Shown here one piece after another: positions 18,295-26,094 of a stretch of DNA of 64,000 bases. The translations under genes were made by a program, and so were the position numbers. The DNA is from Solidesulfovibrio carbinolicus (GTDB lineage: Bacteria; Desulfobacterota; Desulfovibrionia; Desulfovibrionales; Desulfovibrionaceae), in assembly GCF_004135975.1 (NCBI RefSeq), contig NZ_CP026538.1:2108001-2172000 (forward strand), written 5' to 3'. Under the pieces are notes generated by a model, which ran no database searches, was not told where the DNA came from, and worked only from the letters and a program-made list of their open reading frames with translations. Position 1 is the first letter of the stretch. Every line of letters begins with the position of its first letter.

Positions 18295-18362
18295 GGGGTC
18301 GGGATTTGGGCCGGGAATCTCGGCGCAGGAGCGCCGTTATTCCCGGCCCAAATCCCGACCCC
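18295..18362. repeat. long inverted repeat with nested hairpin
   Basis: Perfect 24-bp arms (18295-18318 and 18339-18362) flank a 20-nt loop that itself holds CGGCGC-AGGA-GCGCCG. Only two opposed mismatches separate the outer and inner stems, so the whole 68 bp can fold into one hairpin of about 30 paired positions. It lies in the non-coding gap between proS and xseA. Confidence 0.85.
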
Positions 18363-18545
18363 AACCGGCCCTCGGCCCCGAGGCGGGGCCGAATGCTTGG
18401 AGCCTGAGCGACAAGACAGGATGGCCGACGAGCGGGCTTTTGCAGCTTGTCCGTTTTTTGGGTGGAAACCGTCGGCGACGTTGAAAGTTGTAGTGCGCTG
18501 ACTCTCCTATACGCCCCTTTGAAAGTTTTTGGGGAGGGTGGGGGT

Positions 18546-18591
18546 CTGGGGGAGGGAACCCCTTTTTTCAAAAAGGGGTTCCCTCCCCCAG
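18546..18591. repeat. perfect 22-bp inverted repeat before xseA
   Basis: Arms 18546-18567 and 18570-18591 are perfectly complementary with a 2-nt loop, and each ends in a T5/A5 run at the loop. It begins with CTGGGGGAGGG and ends CCCTCCCCCAG, 22 bp before the xseA ATG. It could terminate transcripts from upstream or, if transcribed, hide the xseA ribosome-binding site. Confidence 0.85.
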
Positions 18592-18613
18592 TCTTCACGA
18601 AGTGACGACAATA

Positions 18614-20023
18614 ATGCCCCATGTGTTTGAAGTCGCGGAACTGACCCGGGCGCTCAAGTCCGTGGTCGAGTCCGAATTCCCTTTTGTCTGGGTGCGCGGC
18701 CAGGTGGTCAACCTGTCGCGTCCGGGCTCGGGGCATGTCTATTTTTCTCTGCGCGACGCCGAGGCGTCCCTTGGCGTGGTCTGGTTCAAGGGGGCGCAGG
18801 CCGGGCGCGTGACGCCCGGCGGCGAGCGGTACGATCCGCTGACTGGCGAGGTGCTGGAAAGACCTTTGGCCGGGCTGTTGGCCGACGGCATGGAGGTCAT
18901 GGTTGCCGGGCGTTTGACGGTTTATCCGCCGCGCGGAACCTATCAGCTGGTGGCCGAGGTGGTGCAGGAGGTCGGGGCCGGCCGGCTGTGGCTGGAATTC
19001 GAGGAACTCAAAAAACGTCTGGCCGCCAAGGGCTTTTTCGAGGCGGCCAGAAAGCGCCCCTTGCCGCCCCATCCGACCCGGGTGGCGGTGGTGACCGCCC
19101 CGGCTGGCGCGGCCGTGCGCGATTTCATCCGCATCGGCCGGGAGCGCGGGCACGGGGCAAAGGTGCGCGTCTATCCGACGTTGGTGCAGGGTGAGGCCGC
19201 CCCGGCCGGCATTGTGCGGGCCATGCTGCGGGCCGTAGCCGACGACTGGGCCGAGGTGTTGGTGCTCATTCGCGGCGGCGGATCGCTGGAGGATTTGTGG
19301 GCTTTCAACACGGAAGAGGTGGCCAAGGCGATTTATGCTGCGCCGTTGCCAGTGCTCGTCGGCGTCGGCCATGAGGTGGACGTGACCATCGCCGATATGG
19401 TGGCCGACGTGCGCGCCGCCACGCCCTCCCATGCCGCCCAGCTGTTGTGGCCCGAGCGTGGGATGCTGGCCCAGCGCCTGGACGACGCCGAGATGGCGCT
19501 TCGCCGCCAGATCGGGAGCCTTGTTTCCTTGCGGGAACGGGATCTTGCCGCCCTGGCCCGGGGGCTTTCCTGGCTGTCCCCGGCCCGGCGGCTCACCCGC
19601 CTGGAAGAGGCCTTTGCCGCCGGCGAAAAGCGTCTGACGCGGGCTGGAACCTCCCGGCTGGACGTCTTGTCGCGGCGGCTCGACGGCCTGGAAGCGCGTC
19701 TGGCCCGGCGTTTCGACCGGCAAAGCCTGGACGCCCGGGACGACGCCCTGACCCGGCGCAAGGAGCGGATCGCGGCGGCCATGCGGCTTTTTCTCGCTGA
19801 CCGTCAAGGCCGCCTCGACGTGACCGCCATGCGGCTGGCCGGCCTGGACCCGGCCGCGCCCTTGGCCCGGGGCTACAGCCTGACCACGGTCCTTCGCACC
19901 GGCAAATTCCTGCGCCGGGAGGGCGAGGTGCGGCCCGGCGACAAGCTTGACGTCATGGTGTATGAAGGCCGCGTTCGGGCCGTGGTGTCCCAAGACGGAC
20001 CCGACGACGGAGAAAACCCGTGA
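18614..20023 (+). CDS. xseA: exodeoxyribonuclease VII large subunit
   Basis: 469 residues from ATG 18614; a GTG four codons earlier is also possible, and neither has a strong ribosome-binding site. With XseB it forms the single-strand-specific exonuclease VII. The N-terminal OB domain (FPFVWVRGQVVNL, GHVYFSLRD) and the central catalytic region with VAVVTAPAGAAVRDF, IRGGGSLEDLWAFN and GVGHEVDVTIADMVAD are characteristic. A long helical region and the C-terminal LARGYSLT end the protein. xseB overlaps its stop by 4 bp. Confidence 0.95.
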   Translation: MPHVFEVAELTRALKSVVESEFPFVWVRGQVVNLSRPGSGHVYFSLRDAEASLGVVWFKGAQAGRVTPGGERYDPLTGEVLERPLAGLLADGMEVMVAGRLTVYPPRGTYQLVAEVVQEVGAGRLWLEFEELKKRLAAKGFFEAARKRPLPPHPTRVAVVTAPAGAAVRDFIRIGRERGHGAKVRVYPTLVQGEAAPAGIVRAMLRAVADDWAEVLVLIRGGGSLEDLWAFNTEEVAKAIYAAPLPVLVGVGHEVDVTIADMVADVRAATPSHAAQLLWPERGMLAQRLDDAEMALRRQIGSLVSLRERDLAALARGLSWLSPARRLTRLEEAFAAGEKRLTRAGTSRLDVLSRRLDGLEARLARRFDRQSLDARDDALTRRKERIAAAMRLFLADRQGRLDVTAMRLAGLDPAAPLARGYSLTTVLRTGKFLRREGEVRPGDKLDVMVYEGRVRAVVSQDGPDDGENP

Positions 20024-20283
20024 GCGTGAAGGAAGAAAGCTTTGAAAAGGCGCTGACGCGCCTGGAGCGCATAGCCGTCGCCCTGGAAGCCGGCGACGTG
20101 CCCCTGGAAAAGGGCGTGGCGCTCTACAAGGAAGGCATGGGACTGGTGGCCTCGTGCCGCAAGCGCCTGGAGGCGGCCCGGCTGGAAATCAGTCTGGCCG
20201 GCGAGGACGGCGGGCTGGTCCCGTTTGACGTTGCCGATGACGAGGCCGCCCGCGACGGCGGGCCGGCCGGGGAGGAGTCGTGA
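20020..20283 (+). CDS. xseB: exodeoxyribonuclease VII small subunit
   Basis: 87 residues, GTG start overlapping the xseA stop. XseB is the small helical subunit that coats XseA in exonuclease VII. The sequence SFEKALTRLERIAVALEAGDVPLEKGVALYKEG matches the family's two-helix pattern in short conserved pieces (FEKAL, LE-G-PLE--V-LY-EG). The acidic C-terminal tail is variable. It overlaps ispA by 4 bp, as in many bacteria where xseB-ispA-dxs are adjacent. Confidence 0.93.
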   Translation: MSVKEESFEKALTRLERIAVALEAGDVPLEKGVALYKEGMGLVASCRKRLEAARLEISLAGEDGGLVPFDVADDEAARDGGPAGEES

Positions 20284-21179
20284 CGGTGAAACAACGGTTG
20301 GCCGTGATGGCCGGCGAGGTGGAAGTCTATCTGCGCGAGCGCTTCGGCGCGCGGATGCGTGAGCGCGGCGTGCCGGAGAATCTGTTGGCCGCCATGGAAT
20401 ATTCGCTGCTGGCCGGCGGCAAGCGGCTGCGCCCGGTCCTGTGCCTCGTTTTCGCCGAGCTTTTCGACGCCGACCGGGCCAGGGTCATGCCCTTTGCCGC
20501 CGGTTTCGAGATCATCCACACCTATTCGCTCATCCATGACGACCTGCCGGCCATGGACGACGACGACCTGCGCCGGGGCCGGCCGTCCAACCACAAAGTT
20601 TTTGGCGAGGCCGGGGCCATCCTGGCCGGCGACGCGCTTTTGACCGAAGCCTTCGGCTGCATGGGCCGTGTCTGGCCCGGCGTGGCGGCCGAGCTGGTGC
20701 TGCCGGCCCTGGCCGAGGCGGCCAAGGCGGCCGGCGCGGCCGGCATGGTGGGCGGACAGGTCCTCGATATGGACTATACCGCCCGGGAAGGCGTGACCCT
20801 GGCCGAGCTGGCCCGGATGCAGGCCCTCAAGACCGGCGCGCTTTTGACCGCCTCCTGCGTGTGCGGCGCGATACTGGCCGGCGCGGGCGAGGAAGGCGTG
20901 GCCCGGGCCCGGGAATACGGCGAGGCCGTGGGCGCGGCCTTCCAGATCGTTGACGACATCCTTGATGAGATCGGCGACGCCGCCACCCTGGGCAAACCCG
21001 TGGGCAGCGACCGGGAGCAGGGCAAAAACACGTATCCTTCCATGATCGGCCTTGACGAAAGCCGGCGGCTGGCCGAGGAACGCGTGGCCGCCGCCATTGC
21101 CGCCATCGAGCCGTATGCCGGTGATGCGGCAGAGTTTTTACGAGACCTGGCCCGCTATATCGTGGTCCGGGTGCAGTAG
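20280..21179 (+). CDS. ispA: farnesyl/geranylgeranyl diphosphate synthase (IspA type)
   Basis: 299 residues, GTG start overlapping xseB. It condenses isopentenyl diphosphate with allylic diphosphates. Both Asp-rich Mg-binding motifs are visible: DDLPAMDDDDLRRGRP in the first half and QIVDDILDE in the second. GGKRLRP (diphosphate binding) and HTYSLIHDD are also present. Chain length is not certain from sequence, though operon context with xseB and dxs favours a farnesyl diphosphate synthase. dxs follows 117 bp downstream. Confidence 0.95.
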   Translation: MTVKQRLAVMAGEVEVYLRERFGARMRERGVPENLLAAMEYSLLAGGKRLRPVLCLVFAELFDADRARVMPFAAGFEIIHTYSLIHDDLPAMDDDDLRRGRPSNHKVFGEAGAILAGDALLTEAFGCMGRVWPGVAAELVLPALAEAAKAAGAAGMVGGQVLDMDYTAREGVTLAELARMQALKTGALLTASCVCGAILAGAGEEGVARAREYGEAVGAAFQIVDDILDEIGDAATLGKPVGSDREQGKNTYPSMIGLDESRRLAEERVAAAIAAIEPYAGDAAEFLRDLARYIVVRVQ

Positions 21180-21296
21180 CCTGCGCCGGCCGCAGACGCC
21201 GCCGCGCGCGGCGGTCCGGGTTTGACGCCACCACGATTTTGAGACGCCACGGCGCGCCGGCCAGCTTTCCGGCGCGGCCTACAAGGATACGACCAC

Positions 21297-23198
21297 ATGA
21301 CGGCAATGAGCGACGCGGCCCTGCGCATCCTGACCCGCATCAAGCATCCCCACGACGTGGCGGGGCTTTCCGCCGAGGAACGCGCCGTGCTGGCCGAGGA
21401 AATCCGGCAGGTCATCATCGGCACGGTCTCCATGAACGGCGGCCACCTGGCCCCGTCGCTGGGCGTCGTGGAACTGACGCTGGCCCTGCTGGCCGCCTTC
21501 GATCCAGGCCGGGACAAGTTCGTCTGGGACGTGGGACATCAGGCTTATGCTTACAAGATTCTCACCGGCCGTCAGGAAGAGTTCCATACGCTGCGCACCA
21601 TGGGCGGCGTCAGCGGCTTTCCGCGTCCGGCCGAAAGCCCCTTTGACCACTTTGGCGTCGGCCATTCGAGCACGTCCATTTCGGCGGCCCTGGGCCTGGC
21701 CATGGCCCGGGACCGCAAGGGCGAGAACCATGACGTCATCGCCGTCATCGGCGACGGTTCCATGACCGCCGGACTGGCCTACGAAGGCCTCAACCAGGCC
21801 GGGGGCTGGGGCGGGCGGCTCATTGTCGTTTTAAACGATAACGAGATGTCCATCTCGAAAAACGTCGGCGCGCTTTCGCTGTTTTTAAGCCGCAAGCTCA
21901 ACCAGCGCTGGGTCAAGCGGCTCAAAAAGGACATGGAAAGCTGGATCGGTTCGCTGCCCTACGGCGGCGACCTCATGGGCTATGTCCGGCGCGGCGAGGA
22001 GTCGTTTAAAAGCTTTTTCACGCCCGGCATGTTGTTCGAAGCCTTCCGCTTCAACTACCTTGGGCCCATCGACGGCCACAACACCGAACGGCTCATTGAG
22101 GTCTTCAAGGAAGTCAAGGATATCGAAGGCCCGGTGCTGGTCCATGTGTTGACCAAGAAGGGGCGGGGCTATGAGCCGGCCGAGTCCAACCCCACCTATT
22201 TTCACGGCGTGGGCTGTTTCGAGCCCGAGACCGGGCTGGTGGAAAAGGCCGGGGTCTGCCCGCCGAGCTACACGCAAGTCTTTGGCGAGGCGCTACTGGC
22301 CGCCGCCAAGGCCGACAAACGCGTCATGGCCATCACCGCCGCCATGCCCGAGGGCACCGGGGTGTCGCGGTTCGCCACCGAACTGCCCGACCAGTTCGTC
22401 GATGTCGGCATCTGCGAACAGCACGCCGTCACCTTCGCCGCCGGCCTGGCCATGGCCGGCTTTCGGCCGGTGGTCGCCATCTATTCCACCTTCCTGCAGC
22501 GCTCCTATGACCAGATCGTCCACGACGTCTGCCTCCAGGATCTGCCCGTGACTTTTTGCCTCGACCGGGCCGGGCTGGTCGGCGAGGACGGGGCCACCCA
22601 CCACGGGGCTTTCGACATTTCCTATCTGCGCCACATACCAAACCTCGTCTGCATGGCTCCGGGCAATGAGGCCGAGCTGCCGGCCATGCTGGCCACGGCC
22701 CTGGCCCATCCCGGCGCGGCCGCCATCCGCTACCCGCGCGGGGCCGGCGTGGGCCTGCCCGTGCCGGACAACGCCGAGCCTCTGCCCATCGGCCAGGGAA
22801 AACTTGTGCGCGAGGGGAGCGACGGGCTTGTCGTCGCCATCGGCAGCCGGGTCATGCCGGCCGTGGCCGCCGCCGACGCCTTGGCCGTCCGCACAGGCAA
22901 GCAGGTCGCGGTCTTTAACGCCCGCTTCATCAAGCCCCTGCCCCTGGTCCAGCTGCTGGAGCTGGCCAAGACCCACAAACGCTGGCTGACGGTGGAGGAA
23001 AACGTGCTGGAAGGGGGCTTTGGCTCGGCCGTCATCGAAGCCCTGTCCGACGCCGGCGCGCTTTCTGGACTCACGGTCAAGCGCCTGGGGTTGCCCGACG
23101 GCTTTGTGGAGCATGGCTCCCAAAAGGCCTTGCGCGCCCTTTGCGGCATCGACCAGCCGGGCATCGAGGCGGCCCTGGCCGCGCTGCTGGCATCCTGA
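21297..23198 (+). CDS. dxs: 1-deoxy-D-xylulose-5-phosphate synthase
   Basis: 633 residues. Dxs condenses pyruvate and glyceraldehyde 3-phosphate, the first step of the MEP pathway. The thiamine diphosphate motif begins at GDGSMTAG and ends with the LNDNEMSIS segment. GHSSTSISAALG and VGHQAYAYKILTGR are family signatures. The second half has the transketolase-like pyrimidine domain (GICEQHAVTFAAGLA) and a C-terminal domain ending in GLPDGFVEHGSQ. Start ATG 21297 is preceded by AAGGA. It works with ispG and ispA in this window. Confidence 0.97.
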   Translation: MTAMSDAALRILTRIKHPHDVAGLSAEERAVLAEEIRQVIIGTVSMNGGHLAPSLGVVELTLALLAAFDPGRDKFVWDVGHQAYAYKILTGRQEEFHTLRTMGGVSGFPRPAESPFDHFGVGHSSTSISAALGLAMARDRKGENHDVIAVIGDGSMTAGLAYEGLNQAGGWGGRLIVVLNDNEMSISKNVGALSLFLSRKLNQRWVKRLKKDMESWIGSLPYGGDLMGYVRRGEESFKSFFTPGMLFEAFRFNYLGPIDGHNTERLIEVFKEVKDIEGPVLVHVLTKKGRGYEPAESNPTYFHGVGCFEPETGLVEKAGVCPPSYTQVFGEALLAAAKADKRVMAITAAMPEGTGVSRFATELPDQFVDVGICEQHAVTFAAGLAMAGFRPVVAIYSTFLQRSYDQIVHDVCLQDLPVTFCLDRAGLVGEDGATHHGAFDISYLRHIPNLVCMAPGNEAELPAMLATALAHPGAAAIRYPRGAGVGLPVPDNAEPLPIGQGKLVREGSDGLVVAIGSRVMPAVAAADALAVRTGKQVAVFNARFIKPLPLVQLLELAKTHKRWLTVEENVLEGGFGSAVIEALSDAGALSGLTVKRLGLPDGFVEHGSQKALRALCGIDQPGIEAALAALLAS

Positions 23199-23444
23199 CC
23201 GCGTTGGCGTAGTCCGCTGGACATCTGCCCGATGGGCGATTTGGCCGCGTCGCGGGCATTCCCATGGGGTCGGAATGCCGGTCCGCTCTGGACGGTGCGC
23301 CCGAGAGAGGATATGGTCGAAGCCTTGCGCCATGGGGACAACATTGTTTTCGAGGGCTTTTTGCCCCCTTCCCCGGACGCCGCAACGGAGCAGGAAGGAC
23401 GCGAAAAGCGTCGCTTCCGCTCAGGAATAACCCAAGGAGCCGCA

Positions 23445-24416
23445 ATGTCTTCCATATCCCGTTTCATGGAAACCAATTTCCGCCACTTCAACGCCCGCGA
23501 GACCCTGGACGCCGCCAAGGCCTGGAACGATCTGCTGGGGCGCGGCGGCAAGATGTTTCTGACCATGGCCGGCGCCATGAGCACCTGCGAACTGGGCATT
23601 TCCCTGGCCGAGATGATCCGCCAGGACAAGGTCCACGCCATCAGCTGCACCGCCGCCAACCTTGAAGAGGATCTTTTCAACCTCTTCAACCACAACGAAT
23701 ACAAGATGGTTCCCGAGTACCGCGACCTGTCGCCCGAGGCGGAAAAGGCGCTGTACGACCAGGGGTTCAACCGTGTCACCGATACCTGCATCCCCGAAGG
23801 CGTCCTGCGCCAGGTTCAGCGCCGCATCTCCAAGCTGTGGGCCGCCGCGGCCGAGGCCGGCGAACCCAAGTTTCCCTACGAGTACATGTACGCGCTGCTG
23901 GATCAGCCCGATATCGCCCAGTTCTTCCAGATCCCCAAGGAACATTCCTGGGTGCTGGCCGCCAAGGAAAAGGGCCTGACCATCTATTCCCCGGGCTTTG
24001 AAGACAGCACGCTCGGCAACATCTTTTGCGCCGAGGTCATGCAGGGCCACGTGAAAAGCCACAACGCCATCCGCACCGGCACCGAGCAGATGGAAGTGCT
24101 GGCCAAGTGGTACACCGAGCAGGGCAAGGCCGGCACGCCCATCGGCTTTTTCCAGATCGGCGGCGGCATCGCGGCCGACTTCCCCATCTGCGTCGTGCCC
24201 ATGCTGATCCAGGACTTAGAGCTGGAAGACACGCCTTTCTGGGCCTACTTCGCCCAGATCGGCGACTCCACCACCTCCTACGGGTCCTACTCGGGTGCTG
24301 TGCCCAACGAGAAGATCACCTGGGGCAAGCTCGACATCGACACGCCCCGGTTCATGATCAACTCCGACGCCTCCATCGTGGCGCCGCTCATCTTTGCGTA
24401 TGTTTTAGGCTGGTAA
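23445..24416 (+). CDS. deoxyhypusine synthase family protein, bacterial type
   Basis: 323 residues from ATG 23445 (SD AAGGAGC); the open frame extends upstream without a site. The fold family is recognised by FLTMAGAMSTCELGISLAEM, ISCTAANLEEDLFNLF, and the C-terminal GDSTTSYGSYSGA and SDASIVAPLIFAYVLGW. In true deoxyhypusine synthase a Lys in the GGG-x-x-K segment forms the enzyme intermediate; here the segment is IGGGIAADF, with Ala at that place. Bacteria have no eIF5A substrate, so a polyamine-related or other reaction is likely, and its nature is unknown. It follows dxs after 246 bp with no other gene between. Confidence 0.88.
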   Translation: MSSISRFMETNFRHFNARETLDAAKAWNDLLGRGGKMFLTMAGAMSTCELGISLAEMIRQDKVHAISCTAANLEEDLFNLFNHNEYKMVPEYRDLSPEAEKALYDQGFNRVTDTCIPEGVLRQVQRRISKLWAAAAEAGEPKFPYEYMYALLDQPDIAQFFQIPKEHSWVLAAKEKGLTIYSPGFEDSTLGNIFCAEVMQGHVKSHNAIRTGTEQMEVLAKWYTEQGKAGTPIGFFQIGGGIAADFPICVVPMLIQDLELEDTPFWAYFAQIGDSTTSYGSYSGAVPNEKITWGKLDIDTPRFMINSDASIVAPLIFAYVLGW

Positions 24417-24530
24417 ACGTCAAAACGACTTTGCATTCGGCGCAAACGGGCGTAGGTTCAAGACAAATATCCCGGTTATCGGCCCGCTGCGGGCGGGCAG
24501 GCCTTATAATCGCCAAACCTGGAGAGCGTT

Positions 24531-24773
24531 ATGAGCAACTACACCGAAGCCGATCTTCCCAAGAGCATCAACCATGAAGAGATGGTGACCTTAAGCGACG
24601 GCACCACCATCCGCTTCGAGACCAACGGCGAAGCCAAGGACATCTATGTGGGCGACGCCTTTTGTGCCAATGTCCAACTCTTTCCGGGCAACGACTATTG
24701 TGTCGAAGCCGGCGGCAAGAGCTTCAAGGTGACGGCGGAGTTCGAAGACGTGATCACGGTGAGCGTCGCCTAA
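24531..24773 (+). CDS. small protein of unknown function
   Basis: 80 residues, ATG start with GGAGAG upstream (CTGGAGAGCGTT). It has no signal peptide or membrane segment, is acidic, and contains two cysteines (AFCAN, DYCVE). The pattern of short beta strands (MVTLSDGTTIRFE, IYVGDAFC, KSFKVTAEFEDVITVSV) suggests a small beta-barrel. I do not recognise a family. It is followed 30 bp later by a good terminator, so it is probably a monocistronic expressed gene. Confidence 0.75.
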   Translation: MSNYTEADLPKSINHEEMVTLSDGTTIRFETNGEAKDIYVGDAFCANVQLFPGNDYCVEAGGKSFKVTAEFEDVITVSVA

Positions 24774-24802
24774 GGCAGGCTACGACGACGAAGACCATTC
24801 CG

Positions 24803-24832
24803 GCCGGGGGCTTTCGGGCTCCCGGCTTTTTT
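24803..24832 (+). terminator. rho-independent terminator after the 80-residue protein
   Basis: GCCGGG (24803-24808) pairs with CCCGGC (24821-24826) and is followed directly by TTTTTT. Confidence 0.75.
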
Positions 24833-24866
24833 GCGTGCAAAGCCGGGGCGTGGCCGCCTCCGGGTG

Positions 24867-24891
24867 GAAAGCCTCCGGACGGGAGGCTTTC
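24867..24891 (-). terminator. hairpin downstream of the CULT gene
   Basis: GAAAGCCTCC / GGAGGCTTTC, 10-bp perfect arms with a 5-nt loop, 46 bp past the minus-strand CULT stop codon. The T-rich end of the stem on the minus strand is short, so it is a modest terminator candidate. Confidence 0.5.
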
Positions 24892-24936
24892 ACGGCGAAG
24901 GGGCTGATGCTGTGGGGATAATTGTCAGCAAAGGCC

Positions 24937-25386
24937 TTAAGCGGCATCCTTGTCGATATCGGCGGCCGGGGCCAGATGGTCGAGTATCAGGCCGTAGAAT
25001 CCCATGCCGTCGGCCTTTTCATGATGCCAGCCCAGATGGTTGCCGCACGAGGCGCAAAGGGCCATCTGCCAGAAACCGTCCTCGCCCAGGCCGAAATCCA
25101 TGGCGAAATGGCCGGCGGTCATGCAGCCCGGGGCCAGGGAGAAACAGCCCATCTCCTGATCAATGCCGTGGGCCGTGGGCATGAGATGGCGATGGGAACC
25201 ATTGACGGCGATGCGCAGGCTGCCTCTGGTGACGTCCTCGCCGCAGTGGGCGCAGACCATGCGGTCGGCGCCGGCCAGAATCGGGTTGTCGAAAACGGGT
25301 TTCACGATGATGTCCTTGTCGTCCGCGTCATCGTCCCAGGTGAGGCTGATGGGCGGGGTGGTGGGGATAAGGGTCAGGTGGTTCAT
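24937..25386 (-). CDS. single-domain CULT (cereblon-type) protein, copy 1
   Basis: 149 residues from ATG 25386 (GGAGGG upstream); the longer open frame has no such site. The body is a CULT domain: zinc pair CAHCG, then SHRHLM and EMGCFSLAPGC, a second zinc pair CASCG, NHLGWHH, and FYGLILDHL at the end. In cereblon, three Trp residues form the cage that binds glutarimide or uracil-like rings. Here two are kept (FWQMAL and LGWHH), while the first is Leu (DFGLGED against DFSWFPG in copy 2), so ligand binding may differ. About 40 acidic residues precede the domain. The natural ligand of bacterial CULT proteins is not settled. Confidence 0.85.
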   Translation of the reverse strand: MNHLTLIPTTPPISLTWDDDADDKDIIVKPVFDNPILAGADRMVCAHCGEDVTRGSLRIAVNGSHRHLMPTAHGIDQEMGCFSLAPGCMTAGHFAMDFGLGEDGFWQMALCASCGNHLGWHHEKADGMGFYGLILDHLAPAADIDKDAA

Positions 25387-25532
25387 ATCGATCCCTCCGG
25401 GCGGCGGGAATTTGACGTCCGTCCGCGTTGCAGGGTTGGGAGACAACATTTTCCTACCGAAAAAGTCAAGATTAAATAGGGCGTCCTGCCTTCCTGGCAA
25501 GCCGTGCTCTGTTGGAAGTTGTTATGCAGGAT

Positions 25533-26006
25533 TCAGGCCAAATTCTCCGGCATCTGGTGCAGACGGTTGAGGATTAGCCCGAAAAATGTTCCTCCATCGC
25601 TCTGGACATAGCGCCAGCCCAGATGCCGGCCGCAGGCGACGCAGACGGCGGCTTGCCAGAGCGTCCCGGGAAACCAGGAGAAATCCGACGTGGCTGAACC
25701 AATGGCGGCGCAGCCCGGGGCAGCGGCGAAACAACCGATCTCGAAAACATGCCCCAGGGGATTGGCAAAAACATGGCGGTGGGTCCCAGCCACGGCCACG
25801 CGCCAGGAAGGGGCCGTAATCATGAGCCGGCAGGCGGCGCAGACCAATCGCGAACCATTGCCCCTGGTTGTCGGTTCCGACCGACTGCCTTCCCCAGGCG
25901 ACTCTTGAGGCCCGGGATTGTTTGGCAATTCCCGAAAGCAAGCCGGAATAGCCGGAGCGTGATGAAATAACGCGGCGGGGTATTTGCAAGCGGCAAGTGT
26001 TGGCAT
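25533..26006 (-). CDS. single-domain CULT (cereblon-type) protein, copy 2
   Basis: 157 residues if the ATG at 26006 is used; the first ~50 residues look unstructured and the true start could be further in. The CULT domain is well kept: CAAC zinc pair, THRHVFANP, HVFEIGCFAAAPGC, FSWFPG, LWQAAVC, VACG zinc pair and HLGWRY. All three aromatic-cage Trp positions are present, unlike copy 1. It lies 146 bp upstream of copy 1 in the same direction, so the pair may be one transcript that arose by duplication. Bacterial single-domain CULT proteins are known to bind thalidomide-like compounds, but their physiological role is unclear. Confidence 0.85.
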   Translation of the reverse strand: MPTLAACKYPAALFHHAPAIPACFRELPNNPGPQESPGEGSRSEPTTRGNGSRLVCAACRLMITAPSWRVAVAGTHRHVFANPLGHVFEIGCFAAAPGCAAIGSATSDFSWFPGTLWQAAVCVACGRHLGWRYVQSDGGTFFGLILNRLHQMPENLA

Positions 26007-26094
26007 AGGTTAACCATGGTTATACACGCTGGTGTCTGGGTCAACAGGACACAGAACCACAAAAATGTAGCATAAGCCTGCAAAGTTGTCGCCC

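Noticed and set aside
17681-19993. 770-codon minus-strand open frame across proS and xseA
   Set aside because: It spans two real genes and the palindromic gap on the other strand and has no family features.
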